Shown in pieces: positions 34,614 to 44,195 of a stretch of DNA of 64,000 nt. The position numbers were made by a program, and so were the translations under genes. The DNA is taken from NCBI GenBank assembly GCA_030425395.1, contig JAUIAS010000008.1:1-64000 (forward strand). The letters are read 5' to 3'. Each line of letters starts with the position of its first letter. Position 1 is the stretch's first letter. A model generated the notes under the pieces. It did no database searches. It was not told where the DNA came from and was given only the letters and a program-made list of their open reading frames with translations. The DNA comes from Alphaproteobacteria bacterium. Its GTDB lineage: Bacteria > Pseudomonadota > Alphaproteobacteria > Rhodobacterales > Rhodobacteraceae.

Positions 34614-35750
34614 ATGACCGACACCGTCAAGATCAACCGGGGCCTAAAGGGCGTCTATTTCGAACGCTCGGGCGTGAGCCACATTGATGGAGCCAAGGGT
34701 GAATTGAGCTATCGTGGTTATTCGATCCACGATCTGGCGACCAAATCCACCTTTGAAGAAGTCTGTTACCTGCTGATTAATGGCGAATTGCCGACCGCTG
34801 GCCAGCTTGCCGATTTCGATGTCGCGCTCAAGGCCGCACGGACCCTTCCCGATGCGGTGTTCGACATCATCGCGTCGTGCAAGGATGGCCACCCGATGGA
34901 TGTCTTGCGCACTGCGGTGTCCGCTCTGGCCGCTCTGGAGACCGACAGCCAGCAAACCGGGGAAGAGGCGTTCATCCGCAACGGTATCCGCCTGACTGCA
35001 CAGGTTCCGATGATCATCGCTGCGCATGAAGCCATCCGAAACGGACGCACGCCCGTTGCCGCCGATCCTGCGTTGTCCCACGCCGCAAACTGGCTTTGGA
35101 TGCTCAAGGGGGAAAAGCCGTCTGAGGATGCCGCACGACTTGCGGATGTGGATTTCATTCTGCACGCAGAACACGGAGCGAATGCGTCCTCGTTCGCCGC
35201 ACGCGTAACTGTGGGCACCGAGGCCAACCTGCATGGCGCGATTGTTACCGCCCTGTCCACGCTGGCCGGACCTGCCCACGGGGGGGCCGCCGAGGACGTG
35301 ATGAAAATGGTTCACGAAATCGGCAGCCCCGAAAAAGCCGCCGAATACGTGAAAGCCAAGCGTTCCGCGCGCGAAGCTGTGACCGGATTTGGCCACCGCG
35401 TTTATCGTGCCGAAGACCCTCGTGCGCGCCACATGCGCGACGGTGTGCGCAAACTGGGCGAAGAAATGGGCGCACCGGAATGGTATGCGATCCTTCAGGG
35501 CGTCGTTGAAGCGATGAAGCCCTATTCCCGCCACGGGCTGAACGTGAATGTCGATTTTTACTCAGGCGTCATTTACCAATTGCATGGTATTCCGATGGAC
35601 CTGTATGTCCCGATCTTCGCCATCGGTCGTATGCCCGGCTGGATCATTCAATGTCTTGAGCAGCAACGCCAGAACATCCTGATCCGCCCGCTTACACTTT
35701 ATAACGGGCCGGATATGCGGGACTATGTTTCGATTGCGGATCGCGGATGA
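34614..35750 (+). CDS. Citrate synthase family protein (citrate/2-methylcitrate synthase)
   Basis: A 378-residue short-type citrate synthase from the ATG at 34614 with GAAGGAG upstream. The catalytic residues are visible: the His in GPAHGGAAEDVMKM, the His in GFGHRVYRAEDPR and the Asp in NVNVDFYSGVIY. The N-terminus KGVYFERSGVSHIDGAKGEL matches the small PrpC/CitZ-like group, so 2-methylcitrate synthase is an alternative. Its position after ackA/pta and before the sulfite genes suggests it draws acetyl-CoA from taurine carbon into the TCA cycle. The stop overlaps the exporter start by 4 bases. Confidence 0.88.
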   Translation: MTDTVKINRGLKGVYFERSGVSHIDGAKGELSYRGYSIHDLATKSTFEEVCYLLINGELPTAGQLADFDVALKAARTLPDAVFDIIASCKDGHPMDVLRTAVSALAALETDSQQTGEEAFIRNGIRLTAQVPMIIAAHEAIRNGRTPVAADPALSHAANWLWMLKGEKPSEDAARLADVDFILHAEHGANASSFAARVTVGTEANLHGAIVTALSTLAGPAHGGAAEDVMKMVHEIGSPEKAAEYVKAKRSAREAVTGFGHRVYRAEDPRARHMRDGVRKLGEEMGAPEWYAILQGVVEAMKPYSRHGLNVNVDFYSGVIYQLHGIPMDLYVPIFAIGRMPGWIIQCLEQQRQNILIRPLTLYNGPDMRDYVSIADRG

Positions 35751-36502
35751 TCCCTGCGCTTGGACTTGATGTTGGCGATGTTGCGCTGATTGCTTTGATC
35801 TGCTTCGGGGCCGGTCTGGTGCGGGGGTTCTCTGGCTTTGCGTTATCGGCTCTGGTCATGTCGGCGGCGACATGGCGCCTGCCTCCGGTTGAACTCATCC
35901 CCATGCTGTGGCTGCTCGAACTGGTGGCAAGCCTGTTTCTGGCCCGCGCATCGGCCAAGGATGCGGATATTCCGCTGGCGCTGTTGCTCGTGACGGGCAC
36001 CTGGGTGGGTTTGCCTATCGGGCTGGCTCTTACCACGACGATGCCGGTGGACACGTCCCGAAACGTGGTATTGTCGATGATCCTTGGGTTGGCTGCACTG
36101 CAATTGTTGCGGGTGCGTGTTCCCGGTCTGAACAGCAAACCGGGAACAATCGCCGCGGGATTCTTTGCCGGGATCGCCACTGGTCTGGGCAATGTCGGCG
36201 GCATGATCGTTGCGCTTTATGTTCTGGCGCGCGGCGACGCGGCACGGGCCATGCGCGGCACGCTGGTTATCATCCTGTTCGCCGGGTCGGCGGGTGGTTT
36301 CGTCTATCTCCAGCTTTTTGGCGTCATGACGATGCAAAGCACACTACGCGGAGCAGTCTTTGCCCTTCCAACATTGGCAGGTGTCTGGATCGGCGCGAAA
36401 CTTTTCAGACCCGCCTGGGAACCTTACTACAAACCCGTCTGCCTCGTGCTCCTCATGGGGTTGGCGGGTATGGGCCTGATACGCATGGGCTTGGCGGCAT
36501 GA
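35747..36502 (+). CDS. tauE: TauE/SafE-family sulfite exporter
   Basis: A 251-residue membrane protein with about eight hydrophobic segments. LICFGAGLVRGFSGFALSAL and AGFFAGIATGLGNVGGMIVA are the two internal half-repeat motifs of the TauE/SafE (DUF81) family. In sulfonate-degrading bacteria such proteins are thought to export sulfite. The ATG overlaps the citrate synthase stop (ATGA). It sits just before soeABC, giving two ways to remove sulfite: export and oxidation. Confidence 0.85.
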   Translation: MIPALGLDVGDVALIALICFGAGLVRGFSGFALSALVMSAATWRLPPVELIPMLWLLELVASLFLARASAKDADIPLALLLVTGTWVGLPIGLALTTTMPVDTSRNVVLSMILGLAALQLLRVRVPGLNSKPGTIAAGFFAGIATGLGNVGGMIVALYVLARGDAARAMRGTLVIILFAGSAGGFVYLQLFGVMTMQSTLRGAVFALPTLAGVWIGAKLFRPAWEPYYKPVCLVLLMGLAGMGLIRMGLAA

Positions 36503-36647
36503 TCGGACCAGATCACATTGCAGAGTGGCATCCGCCACGCCAAAATAATGACAGAGAACCGCTTTCCGAGGCTGTTTTCACCGATGAAAGCGCTTGCATT
36601 GACCGTCAAAGTGCAAGACCGTTTGCCAAACTTGAGGGAGAGGCCGC

Positions 36648-39464
36648 ATGGCGCATCGCCAGCCACAACTAGATCTGTCACCCAAAGTTTCAGACGAAGT
36701 GCGTAAGACAACCTGCTACATGTGCGCTTGTCGCTGTGGGATCAACGTGCATCTCAAAGACGGCAAGGTCGCGTATATTGAGGGCAATCGCGATCACCCT
36801 GTGAACAAGGGCGTATTATGCGCCAAGGGCAGCGCGGGGATCATGCAAGTCAACGCACCGTCCCGCCTGAAGGCACCGCTGAAACGCGTCGGCCCGCGCG
36901 GGTCGGGCCAGTTTGAGGAAATCTCCTGGGAAGAAGCCCTGGACCTTGCCGTAAGTTGGCTGGAGCCGCTACGCCAAAGCGCGCCGGAAAAGCTGGCCTT
37001 CTTTACGGGGCGTGACCAATCGCAAAGCTTTACATCCTTCTGGGCGCAGAACTTCGGAACGCCGAACTATGCGGCCCACGGCGGTTTCTGTTCGGTCAAC
37101 ATGGCGGCAGCTGGCATCTACACGATGGGTGGCGCGTTCTGGGAATTTGGTCAGCCCGATTGGGACCATACAAAGCTGTTCATGCTGTTCGGCGTCGCAG
37201 AAGACCACGACAGTAACCCGATCAAGATGGGCATCGGCAAGATCAAGGCGCGCGGAGCGCGCGTTATCGGCGTCAACCCGATCCGCACCGGTTATAACGC
37301 GGTAGCCGATGATTGGGTCGGAATCACGCCCGGCACAGATGGTCTGTTCATCTTGTCCTTGATCCACACCCTGATGAAGGCAGGCAAGATTGACCTGACC
37401 TATCTGAGCCAGTTCACCAATGCCCCTTGTCTGGTCAATGCCGATCCGGAATCGGATGAACACGGTTTGTTGCTGCGTGACGATGCGGGCAAACTTCTGG
37501 TGATCGACCGGACCACAGGCAAGCCCACACCTTTCGATCAGAAGGGTGTTCGGCCAGATCTTGGGGCCACGCATGAAGTGGACGGAGTCGCTCATCGCAC
37601 AGTGTTCCAGCATATGGCAGAGCGCTATCTGTCCCCAGAATACGCGCCCGAAGCCGTTGCCGAGCGATGCGGCATCCCAGCCACGCGCATCCGCGCGATT
37701 GCCGGCGAAATCGCCCGTGTCGCCTTTGACGAAGCGATCAGCCTTGATACCGAATGGACGGATTTCCGCGGCGAGACTCACAAGACGATGACCGGGCGGC
37801 CCGTTTCGTTTCACTCCATGCGCGGGATTTCGGCCCATGCCAACGGTTTTCAAACCTGCCGTGCGCTGCATGTTCTTCAGATCATCCTCGGCACGGTCGA
37901 AGTGCCGGGCGGGTTTCGCTTCAAACCCCCTTATCCCAAACCCCCAGAAGCACACCCCAAACCCCATTGCGGCGTAACACCGGGCAAGCCTTTGAACGGG
38001 CCGCATCTTGGGTTCGTGCACGGTCCCCAAGACCTTGCGTTGAAAGACGACGGATCGCCCGCCCGCATCGACAAGGCGTTTTCATGGGAAAACCCGATGT
38101 CGGCGCATGGGATGATGCACATGGTTATCTCGAATGCCCATGCGGGTGATCCCTACAAAATCGACACGCTGTTTATGTACATGGCGAACATGTCGTGGAA
38201 TTCGTCGATGAACACGCGCAGCGTCATGGATATGCTGACGGATAAAGACGAAAATGGGGATTACGTCATTCCACGCATCATCTATTCCGATGCCTATTCG
38301 TCAGAAATGGTCGCTTACGCAGACCTGATCCTGCCCGACACCACATATTTGGAACGCCACGACTGTATCTCGCTTCTGGATCGTCCGATCTGCGAAGCCG
38401 ACGCGGCAGCCGATGCGATCCGATGGCCTGTCATCGAACCCGACCGCGATGTTCGAGGGTTCCAGACCGTGCTCATCCAATTGGCCAACAAGATGGGCCT
38501 GCCGGGGTTCACTGATGACACAGGAGCCGCCAAATACACCGACTATGCCGACTACATCGTGAACCACGAACGCAAGCCCGGGATCGGGCCACTGTCTGGG
38601 TGGCGCGGCGACGGTGATGAGTTCGGGCGCGGTGCCAAGAACAGCGAACAGCTTGATCGTTATATCGAAAACGGCGGCTTTTGGGTCGGCCACATCCCCG
38701 ACGGTGCCCAGTACTACAAGCCCTGGAACGCAGATTATCAGGACTGGGCTGTGCAAATGGGCCTGTATGACAGCCCGCAGCCCTATCTCTTTAACTTGTG
38801 GAGCGAACCGCTTCGCCGGTTCCAGCTTGCCGCTGAAGGAAAAGGCGACCGTCAGCCCCCCGACCATCTGCGCGCGCGAATCCGTGAAAAGCTGGATCCG
38901 CTACCGATCTGGTATGACCCGGCACCCGACAATCACGGCGAAGAATTCCCCATCACCGCGCTGACCCAGCGACCAATGGCAATGTATCATTCTTGGGGGT
39001 CGCAGAACGCATGGCTGCGCCAACTGCACGGACACAATCCGTTGTATCTGCCCACCAAGCTGATGCGCGACAACGGGCTGAGCGATGGTGACTGGGCGCG
39101 GGTGACATCCCCGCATGGAGAAATCACAGTGCCCGTAATGGAGATGGCCGCGCTGAACGAAAACACAGTCTGGACGTGGAACGCCATCGGCAAACGCAAA
39201 GGGGCCTGGGCGCTTAGCGAAGATGCCCCCGAAGCGACCAAGGGCTTTCTGCTCAACCATCTGATCCACGAACTTCTGCCGCCCAAGGGCGACGGGCTGC
39301 GTTGGGCCAACTCTGATCCGGTAACGGGTCAGGCGGCTTGGTTCGATCTCAAGGTTCGGATCGAAAAGGCCCAAGCCCCGGATGAAAGCAAACCTGCCTT
39401 TGCCCCGATCAAATCGCCGGTCGGGACAGGGCCAAAGGAATTGAAGTGGAAAGTCGGAAAATGA
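36648..39464 (+). CDS. soeA: Sulfite dehydrogenase molybdopterin subunit SoeA
   Basis: A 938-residue DMSO-reductase-family protein. An N-terminal [4Fe-4S] site is formed by Cys23, Cys26, Cys30 and Cys58 (CYMCACRCG then GVLCAKG). FFTGRDQSQSFTSFWAQNFG and GGFCSVNMAAAGIYTMGG are close to the substrate-cofactor region. There is no twin-arginine signal, so the enzyme faces the cytoplasm, as known for SoeABC of purple sulfur bacteria and Roseobacters. It oxidises sulfite from Xsc to sulfate. The 145 bases upstream hold its leader with GGGAGAGG before the ATG. Its stop overlaps soeB by 4 bases. Confidence 0.88.
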   Translation: MAHRQPQLDLSPKVSDEVRKTTCYMCACRCGINVHLKDGKVAYIEGNRDHPVNKGVLCAKGSAGIMQVNAPSRLKAPLKRVGPRGSGQFEEISWEEALDLAVSWLEPLRQSAPEKLAFFTGRDQSQSFTSFWAQNFGTPNYAAHGGFCSVNMAAAGIYTMGGAFWEFGQPDWDHTKLFMLFGVAEDHDSNPIKMGIGKIKARGARVIGVNPIRTGYNAVADDWVGITPGTDGLFILSLIHTLMKAGKIDLTYLSQFTNAPCLVNADPESDEHGLLLRDDAGKLLVIDRTTGKPTPFDQKGVRPDLGATHEVDGVAHRTVFQHMAERYLSPEYAPEAVAERCGIPATRIRAIAGEIARVAFDEAISLDTEWTDFRGETHKTMTGRPVSFHSMRGISAHANGFQTCRALHVLQIILGTVEVPGGFRFKPPYPKPPEAHPKPHCGVTPGKPLNGPHLGFVHGPQDLALKDDGSPARIDKAFSWENPMSAHGMMHMVISNAHAGDPYKIDTLFMYMANMSWNSSMNTRSVMDMLTDKDENGDYVIPRIIYSDAYSSEMVAYADLILPDTTYLERHDCISLLDRPICEADAAADAIRWPVIEPDRDVRGFQTVLIQLANKMGLPGFTDDTGAAKYTDYADYIVNHERKPGIGPLSGWRGDGDEFGRGAKNSEQLDRYIENGGFWVGHIPDGAQYYKPWNADYQDWAVQMGLYDSPQPYLFNLWSEPLRRFQLAAEGKGDRQPPDHLRARIREKLDPLPIWYDPAPDNHGEEFPITALTQRPMAMYHSWGSQNAWLRQLHGHNPLYLPTKLMRDNGLSDGDWARVTSPHGEITVPVMEMAALNENTVWTWNAIGKRKGAWALSEDAPEATKGFLLNHLIHELLPPKGDGLRWANSDPVTGQAAWFDLKVRIEKAQAPDESKPAFAPIKSPVGTGPKELKWKVGK

Positions 39465-40210
39465 CCCAGCTTCCCGAAACAACGACCCGCAAGCTCGGCC
39501 TTGTCATTGATCTGGATACCTGCGTGGGCTGTCATGCCTGCGTGGTATCGTGCAAAGGGTGGAACACCGAAAACTACGGTGCGCCGCTCAGCGATCAGGA
39601 AGCCTATGGGGCCGATCCCAGCGGCACCTTCCTTAATCGGGTGCATTCTTACGAAGTGCAGCCCGACGACGGCGCGGCACAGCTGATCCACTTTCCCAAG
39701 TCCTGCCTGCATTGCGAAGACGCGCCTTGCGTCACCGTCTGCCCCACGGGAGCAAGCTATAAACGCACCGAGGACGGTATCGTCCTGGTCAACGAACGCG
39801 ATTGCATCGGGTGCGGGCTCTGCGCATGGGCCTGCCCTTATGGTGCACGTGAGATGGACGCCGCAGAAAAGGTGATGAAGAAATGCACCCTCTGCGTGGA
39901 CCGCATCTATAACGAAAACCTCCCCGAGGTTGACCGCGTTCCGGCCTGCGTTCGCACCTGCCCCGCCGGTGCACGCCACTTTGGCGATCTGGGAGATCCC
40001 GACAGCGATGTCTCAAAGCTGGTCGAAGAACGCGGCGGCATGGACCTGATGCCCGAAATGGGGACCAAACCGGTCAACAAATACCTGCCGCCCCGCCCGA
40101 AAGACCGTATTGAGGATCAGATCGATATTCTGGCCCCCCTTCTTGCCCCGGTCGCAGAAGAGCCAAAAGGCTTTATGGCGTGGCTCGACAAGGCACTGGA
40201 GAAAATCTGA
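39461..40210 (+). CDS. soeB: Sulfite dehydrogenase iron-sulfur subunit SoeB
   Basis: A 249-residue ferredoxin subunit. Sixteen cysteines in four groups can hold four [4Fe-4S] clusters: 21/24/27/31 (CVGCHACVVSC), 82/85/90/94, 115/118/121/125 (CIGCGLCAWACP) and 142/145/163/167. It carries electrons from SoeA to the membrane subunit SoeC. The ATG at 39461 lies in an ATGA overlap; an ATG five codons upstream inside soeA is less likely. Its stop and the soeC start share one base (TGATG). Confidence 0.9.
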   Translation: MTQLPETTTRKLGLVIDLDTCVGCHACVVSCKGWNTENYGAPLSDQEAYGADPSGTFLNRVHSYEVQPDDGAAQLIHFPKSCLHCEDAPCVTVCPTGASYKRTEDGIVLVNERDCIGCGLCAWACPYGAREMDAAEKVMKKCTLCVDRIYNENLPEVDRVPACVRTCPAGARHFGDLGDPDSDVSKLVEERGGMDLMPEMGTKPVNKYLPPRPKDRIEDQIDILAPLLAPVAEEPKGFMAWLDKALEKI

Positions 40211-41082
40211 TGCATCCCGCACGTTCCGTTATTCTCTTCACCACGCTGTCGGGTCTTGGGTTTGGTCTCTTGTTCTGGTTGGGCATTGGCCTGCCCAAGG
40301 CAACCGGCTGGATTGCGTTTGTGTTCTTTGTCATCGCTTATGCACTGGCGGTGGGCGGCTTGCTTGCCTCGACCTTTCACCTCGGACACCCTGAACGCGC
40401 GATAAAAGCTTTTAGCCAGTGGCGCAGCAGTTGGCTGAGCCGAGAAGGCGTCTGTGCGGTTGCTGCATTGGTGGTCATGGCGATCTATGGTGCAGGGCTG
40501 GTGTTTCTGGGGGAACGGTGGGCCATCCTTGGATGGATCGGTGCCGCGCTCAGCGTGGGAACAGTCTTTACCACCTCGATGATCTACGCCCAGCTCAAGA
40601 CCGTGCCGCGCTGGAACCTGACCCTGACCCCGTTCCTGTTTCTGACGCTGTCCATTGCAGGTGGCGCATTGATGGCCGGTGAGGTGTCATGGGCGCTGAC
40701 GCTCCTGCCAGTGGCGGCAGCGTTTCAGGTGGCCTACTGGATTACCGGAGATACCGCCCTGCGCCGGTCCGGCACAACGCTGGCCTCTGCAACCGGGCTG
40801 GGCGACGTGGGTCAGGTGCGTGCGTTTGAACCGCCGCACACCGGACCGAATTACCTGATGAAGGAATTCATGTTCGTGGTCGGCCGGAAACACGCGGTCA
40901 AGCTGCGCATCTTTGCCTTTGCGTTGGGATATGCGGCACCGATCTTGTTGCTGACCGTGCCTTTCGGCCATTGGGAAGCCGCGCTTGCCGTGGTGTGCCA
41001 CCTTGGCGGCGTCTATGTGTCCCGCTGGCTCTTCTTTGCACAGGCCGAACACGTTGTCGGACTGTACTACGGCAAACGCTGA
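40210..41082 (+). CDS. soeC: Sulfite dehydrogenase membrane anchor SoeC (DmsC/NrfD type)
   Basis: A 290-residue protein with about eight transmembrane segments. MHPARSVILFTTLSGLGFGL and STFHLGHPERAIKAFSQWRS are typical of DmsC-like anchors, which bind and reduce quinone. It anchors SoeAB and passes sulfite electrons to the ubiquinone pool. It starts at the TGATG overlap with soeB and is the last gene before a putative terminator. Confidence 0.88.
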   Translation: MHPARSVILFTTLSGLGFGLLFWLGIGLPKATGWIAFVFFVIAYALAVGGLLASTFHLGHPERAIKAFSQWRSSWLSREGVCAVAALVVMAIYGAGLVFLGERWAILGWIGAALSVGTVFTTSMIYAQLKTVPRWNLTLTPFLFLTLSIAGGALMAGEVSWALTLLPVAAAFQVAYWITGDTALRRSGTTLASATGLGDVGQVRAFEPPHTGPNYLMKEFMFVVGRKHAVKLRIFAFALGYAAPILLLTVPFGHWEAALAVVCHLGGVYVSRWLFFAQAEHVVGLYYGKR

Positions 41083-41156
41083 TGTCCCGACAGAACCCGA
41101 CCGCGCCGCATGAGGCGGGTGGTCGGGACGGGTATTTGGAACGAGAAAGAAGCTGA

Positions 41157-41182
41157 AGCGGCGATGACCGCTGGCCTTTTTT
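41157..41182 (+). terminator. Putative terminator after soeABC
   Basis: AGCGG (41157-41161) and CCGCT (41168-41172) form a short stem with a 6-base loop, followed by GGCC and six T (41177-41182). It lies 75 bases after the soeC stop and next to the convergent dapA stop. The stem is short, but the T-run is clear. Confidence 0.5.
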
Positions 41183-41184
41183 CG

Positions 41185-42057
41185 TCAGAGAAGACCAGCG
41201 TGAGACATGGCCGCGTCGATCGCGGCCTTGGTGCTGTCTTCGAGACCGGTCAGCGGTGAGCGGACCTCTTCGCTGCACAGGCCCAGACGCGACATGGCAT
41301 ACTTGGCACCGACCAGCCCCGGTTCGATGAAAATCGCCTCGTGCAGGGGCATCAACTGATCCTGGTATGCCAACGCCTTGGCATAGTCGCCGGCAAGAGT
41401 TGCCTGCTGGAATTCGGCGCAAAGACGCGGCGCGACGTTTGCTGTCACACTGATGCACCCCGTACCACCGTGGGCGTTGAACCCCAGCGCGGTCGCGTCT
41501 TCTCCGGACAGCTGGATGAAGTCCGGCCCGCAGGATGCGCGCTGCTGGCTGACGCGTTCCAGCTTTCCGGTAGCGTCCTTTACCCCGATGATCCGGGGCA
41601 ATTCCGCCAGCTTGCCCATGGTGGCCGGTGTCATGTCCACAACCGACCGCGGCGGGATGTTGTAGATGATGATTGGCAGGGTGCAGCAGTCATGCACCGC
41701 GGTAAAATGCGCGATCATACCGCGTTGGGTCGGCTTGTTGTAATAAGGCGTCACGATCAGAACACCGTCGGCACCGACGCTTTGAGCATGTTGGGACAGG
41801 CGGATGGCCTCGAGTGTATTGTTCGACCCGGCCCCGGCAATCACCGGAACACGGCCAGCGGCAGCCTTGATCACTTCTGCCACCACGGTTTCGTGTTCTT
41901 CGTGGGTCAACGTCGGGCTTTCGCCGGTCGTGCCGCAGGGCACCAGGCCGGTCGAGCCTTCGCCGATGTGCCATTCCACGAGTTTGCGCAGCGTCTCTAG
42001 ATCGAGTTCACCGTTGCGAAACGGCGTGACGAGGGCTGGCATGGAACCTCTGAACAT
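41185..42057 (-). CDS. dapA: 4-hydroxy-tetrahydrodipicolinate synthase DapA
   Basis: A 290-residue aldolase of the DapA family from the ATG at 42057, with AGGAG 8 bases upstream. [20 protein letters not shown], the [18 protein letters not shown] loop, [11 protein letters not shown] (active-site Tyr) and [14 protein letters not shown] (Schiff-base Lys) are all present. It condenses pyruvate with aspartate semialdehyde in lysine and diaminopimelate synthesis. An open frame continues far upstream, but this start matches the family. It is divergent from slt by 125 bases. Confidence 0.94.
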   Translation of the reverse strand: MFRGSMPALVTPFRNGELDLETLRKLVEWHIGEGSTGLVPCGTTGESPTLTHEEHETVVAEVIKAAAGRVPVIAGAGSNNTLEAIRLSQHAQSVGADGVLIVTPYYNKPTQRGMIAHFTAVHDCCTLPIIIYNIPPRSVVDMTPATMGKLAELPRIIGVKDATGKLERVSQQRASCGPDFIQLSGEDATALGFNAHGGTGCISVTANVAPRLCAEFQQATLAGDYAKALAYQDQLMPLHEAIFIEPGLVGAKYAMSRLGLCSEEVRSPLTGLEDSTKAAIDAAMSHAGLL

Positions 42058-42182
42058 GGGCACGCTCCTGTTTGATCCTTCTCGCGCGGTTTCGCGCCGG
42101 TTTCCTTTGCTGCCACGAATGTGAGTTGCAGGACACTTCGGGGCATCTATCTTAAAAGGCTGTATCGACAGTTTCGCGGGAA

Positions 42183-44195
42183 ATGCAAGCCATGTTGCGC
42201 TCTCTGACCTTTGTGATCGTGTTGTCCGGCGCTCTTGGGCTTGGTGGCGGTGCGATGGCCAACGACGCATTTCGCACCGCCATGCAGGCCGTTGAAGCCA
42301 ATGATTGGAACGGGGCCGAGCGTGCTGTTGCAAGCCAAAGCGTGGTCGCGCAGGACATCGTGATCTGGCACCGTTTGCGCCATGGCGAGGGCAGCGCGGC
42401 GGAAGTTCTGGACTTCCTCGACCGCAGGCCGGACTGGCCAGGTTTGGACTGGCTGCGCAAGCGCAGCGAGCCCGCATTTGATCATACGGGTGATCGGTCG
42501 GTTCTTGCCTTTTTTGACGAGGTGCACCCGCAGACGGCGAGCGGTGCGTTGCGTTACGCCGAGGCGTTGCTCGCCACCGGCAAAACGGACCAAGCAAAGG
42601 CAATTGTCGTTCAGGCATGGCGCAACCTGCCAATGGATGCGCCGACGCAGGCGGCCTTTCTTGCCGCGCATGGCCGCCTGTTGGCCGAGCATCACGAGAC
42701 GCGGATTGATCAAATGATCTGGCAAAGAGATCTGATCAGCGCGCGGAGGATGCTCGACGTTGTGGAAGACGGCACAGCACGGCTTGCGCGCGCGCGCATC
42801 GGATTGCTTGAGATGGTCAGAGGTGTTGATGGGTTGATCGCGGCAGTGCCAGAGCGGCTATCGGATGACGCGGGCCTGGCATTTGCACGGTTTGAATGGC
42901 GTATGCGAAAGCGTCGTACAGACGATGCGATCGAGATGCTATATGATCGGTCCGAAAGCGCAGAGCGCCTGGGCCAGCCTGCCCAATGGTTGCCACGGCG
43001 GCGTCAACTGGCGCGCGACGCCATGCAAGAGGGCCGCCCGCAGCAAGCCTATCGCATCGCCGCCAACCATTTCTCAACCCCCGAAGACGGATACGGGTAT
43101 TCTGATCTGGAGTGGATCGCGGGCTATGTCGCCTTGCGGCAGCTTGGCGATCCTGCCCGCGCGGCTGCCCATTTTCAACGCTTTGCCGCGTCAGTTGATA
43201 CGCCGATTTCAAGGGGACGCGCTGGCTACTGGCTGGGTCGGGCATACGAAGCCATGGGTGATGCCGCACGGGCCAAGGCAGCCTTTGCCGAGGGTGCCCG
43301 CTTCCAGACATCGTTCTACGGGTTGCTAGCTGCCGAGCGCGCAGAGGTTCCCTTTACAGTCGAGTATGGGAACGAGCAGAGCTTGCCCAAATGGCGCGGG
43401 GCCGCGTTCACAAAAACCAGTGTGTTTGAGGCAGGGGTTCTTTTGTTGTCCGTCGGAGAAGAAACTCTTGCAGAGCGGTTCCTGACCCACCTTGCCGAAG
43501 GCTTGTCCTCGGAAGATGTCGCCCGGTTGGGTGCAATGGCGATTGAATTGCGTCGTCCGCATCTGGCCGTGATGTTGGGCAAACGGGCCGCCCAGTCCGG
43601 CACCCAAATCACCGCACCTTATTACGCGCTGCATCCGATGCGCGCTATGGAGCATCCGGCCCCGATGGAACTGGTGCTGGCGATTGCACGACGCGAAAGC
43701 GAATTTGACGCGACGGTGGTAAGCGGCGCAGGAGCGCGCGGCTTGATGCAGGTGATGCCAGCAACCGGACGCCATGTCGCGCGCAATCTGGGGATCATGT
43801 CCGAGCATTCGACCGAACGGATGCTCACGGACTGGAAACACAACGCACGGCTGGGCGCGGCCTATCTGGCAGAGCTGATCGGTGAATTCGACGGCAACCC
43901 CGTTCTGGTTTCTGCAGCCTATAATGCCGGCCCGGCCCGCCCGGAACGGTGGATGCTCGAAGCGGGAGACCCAAGGCAACCCGATGTGGATATCGTAGAT
44001 TGGATCGAAAAAATCCCATTTGCAGAAACGCGCAATTACGTGATGAGGGTCGCGGAAAGCCTGCCGATCTATCGCGCACGGTTGGGGATGACACCCCTAC
44101 CTGTCCCGTTCAGCGAGGAACTGAAAGGGGCCGGGCTTGGACAGCCGACAACGGCTAGAGGCTCAGTTTCTTCTGTCGCTCCCGCCACACGGTGA
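42183..44195 (+). CDS. Soluble-type lytic murein transglycosylase (Slt70-like)
   Basis: A 670-residue periplasmic protein with signal peptide ([20 protein letters not shown]). Residues about 30-470 are a helical TPR-like superhelix. The C-terminal lysozyme-like domain carries the catalytic Glu505 in [20 protein letters not shown], then [16 protein letters not shown] and [13 protein letters not shown]. It cleaves peptidoglycan to 1,6-anhydromuropeptides. Its last 41 bases overlap the end of the convergent EamA gene. ATGs at 42183 and 42192 are both possible starts. Confidence 0.9.
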   Translation: MQAMLRSLTFVIVLSGALGLGGGAMANDAFRTAMQAVEANDWNGAERAVASQSVVAQDIVIWHRLRHGEGSAAEVLDFLDRRPDWPGLDWLRKRSEPAFDHTGDRSVLAFFDEVHPQTASGALRYAEALLATGKTDQAKAIVVQAWRNLPMDAPTQAAFLAAHGRLLAEHHETRIDQMIWQRDLISARRMLDVVEDGTARLARARIGLLEMVRGVDGLIAAVPERLSDDAGLAFARFEWRMRKRRTDDAIEMLYDRSESAERLGQPAQWLPRRRQLARDAMQEGRPQQAYRIAANHFSTPEDGYGYSDLEWIAGYVALRQLGDPARAAAHFQRFAASVDTPISRGRAGYWLGRAYEAMGDAARAKAAFAEGARFQTSFYGLLAAERAEVPFTVEYGNEQSLPKWRGAAFTKTSVFEAGVLLLSVGEETLAERFLTHLAEGLSSEDVARLGAMAIELRRPHLAVMLGKRAAQSGTQITAPYYALHPMRAMEHPAPMELVLAIARRESEFDATVVSGAGARGLMQVMPATGRHVARNLGIMSEHSTERMLTDWKHNARLGAAYLAELIGEFDGNPVLVSAAYNAGPARPERWMLEAGDPRQPDVDIVDWIEKIPFAETRNYVMRVAESLPIYRARLGMTPLPVPFSEELKGAGLGQPTTARGSVSSVAPATR

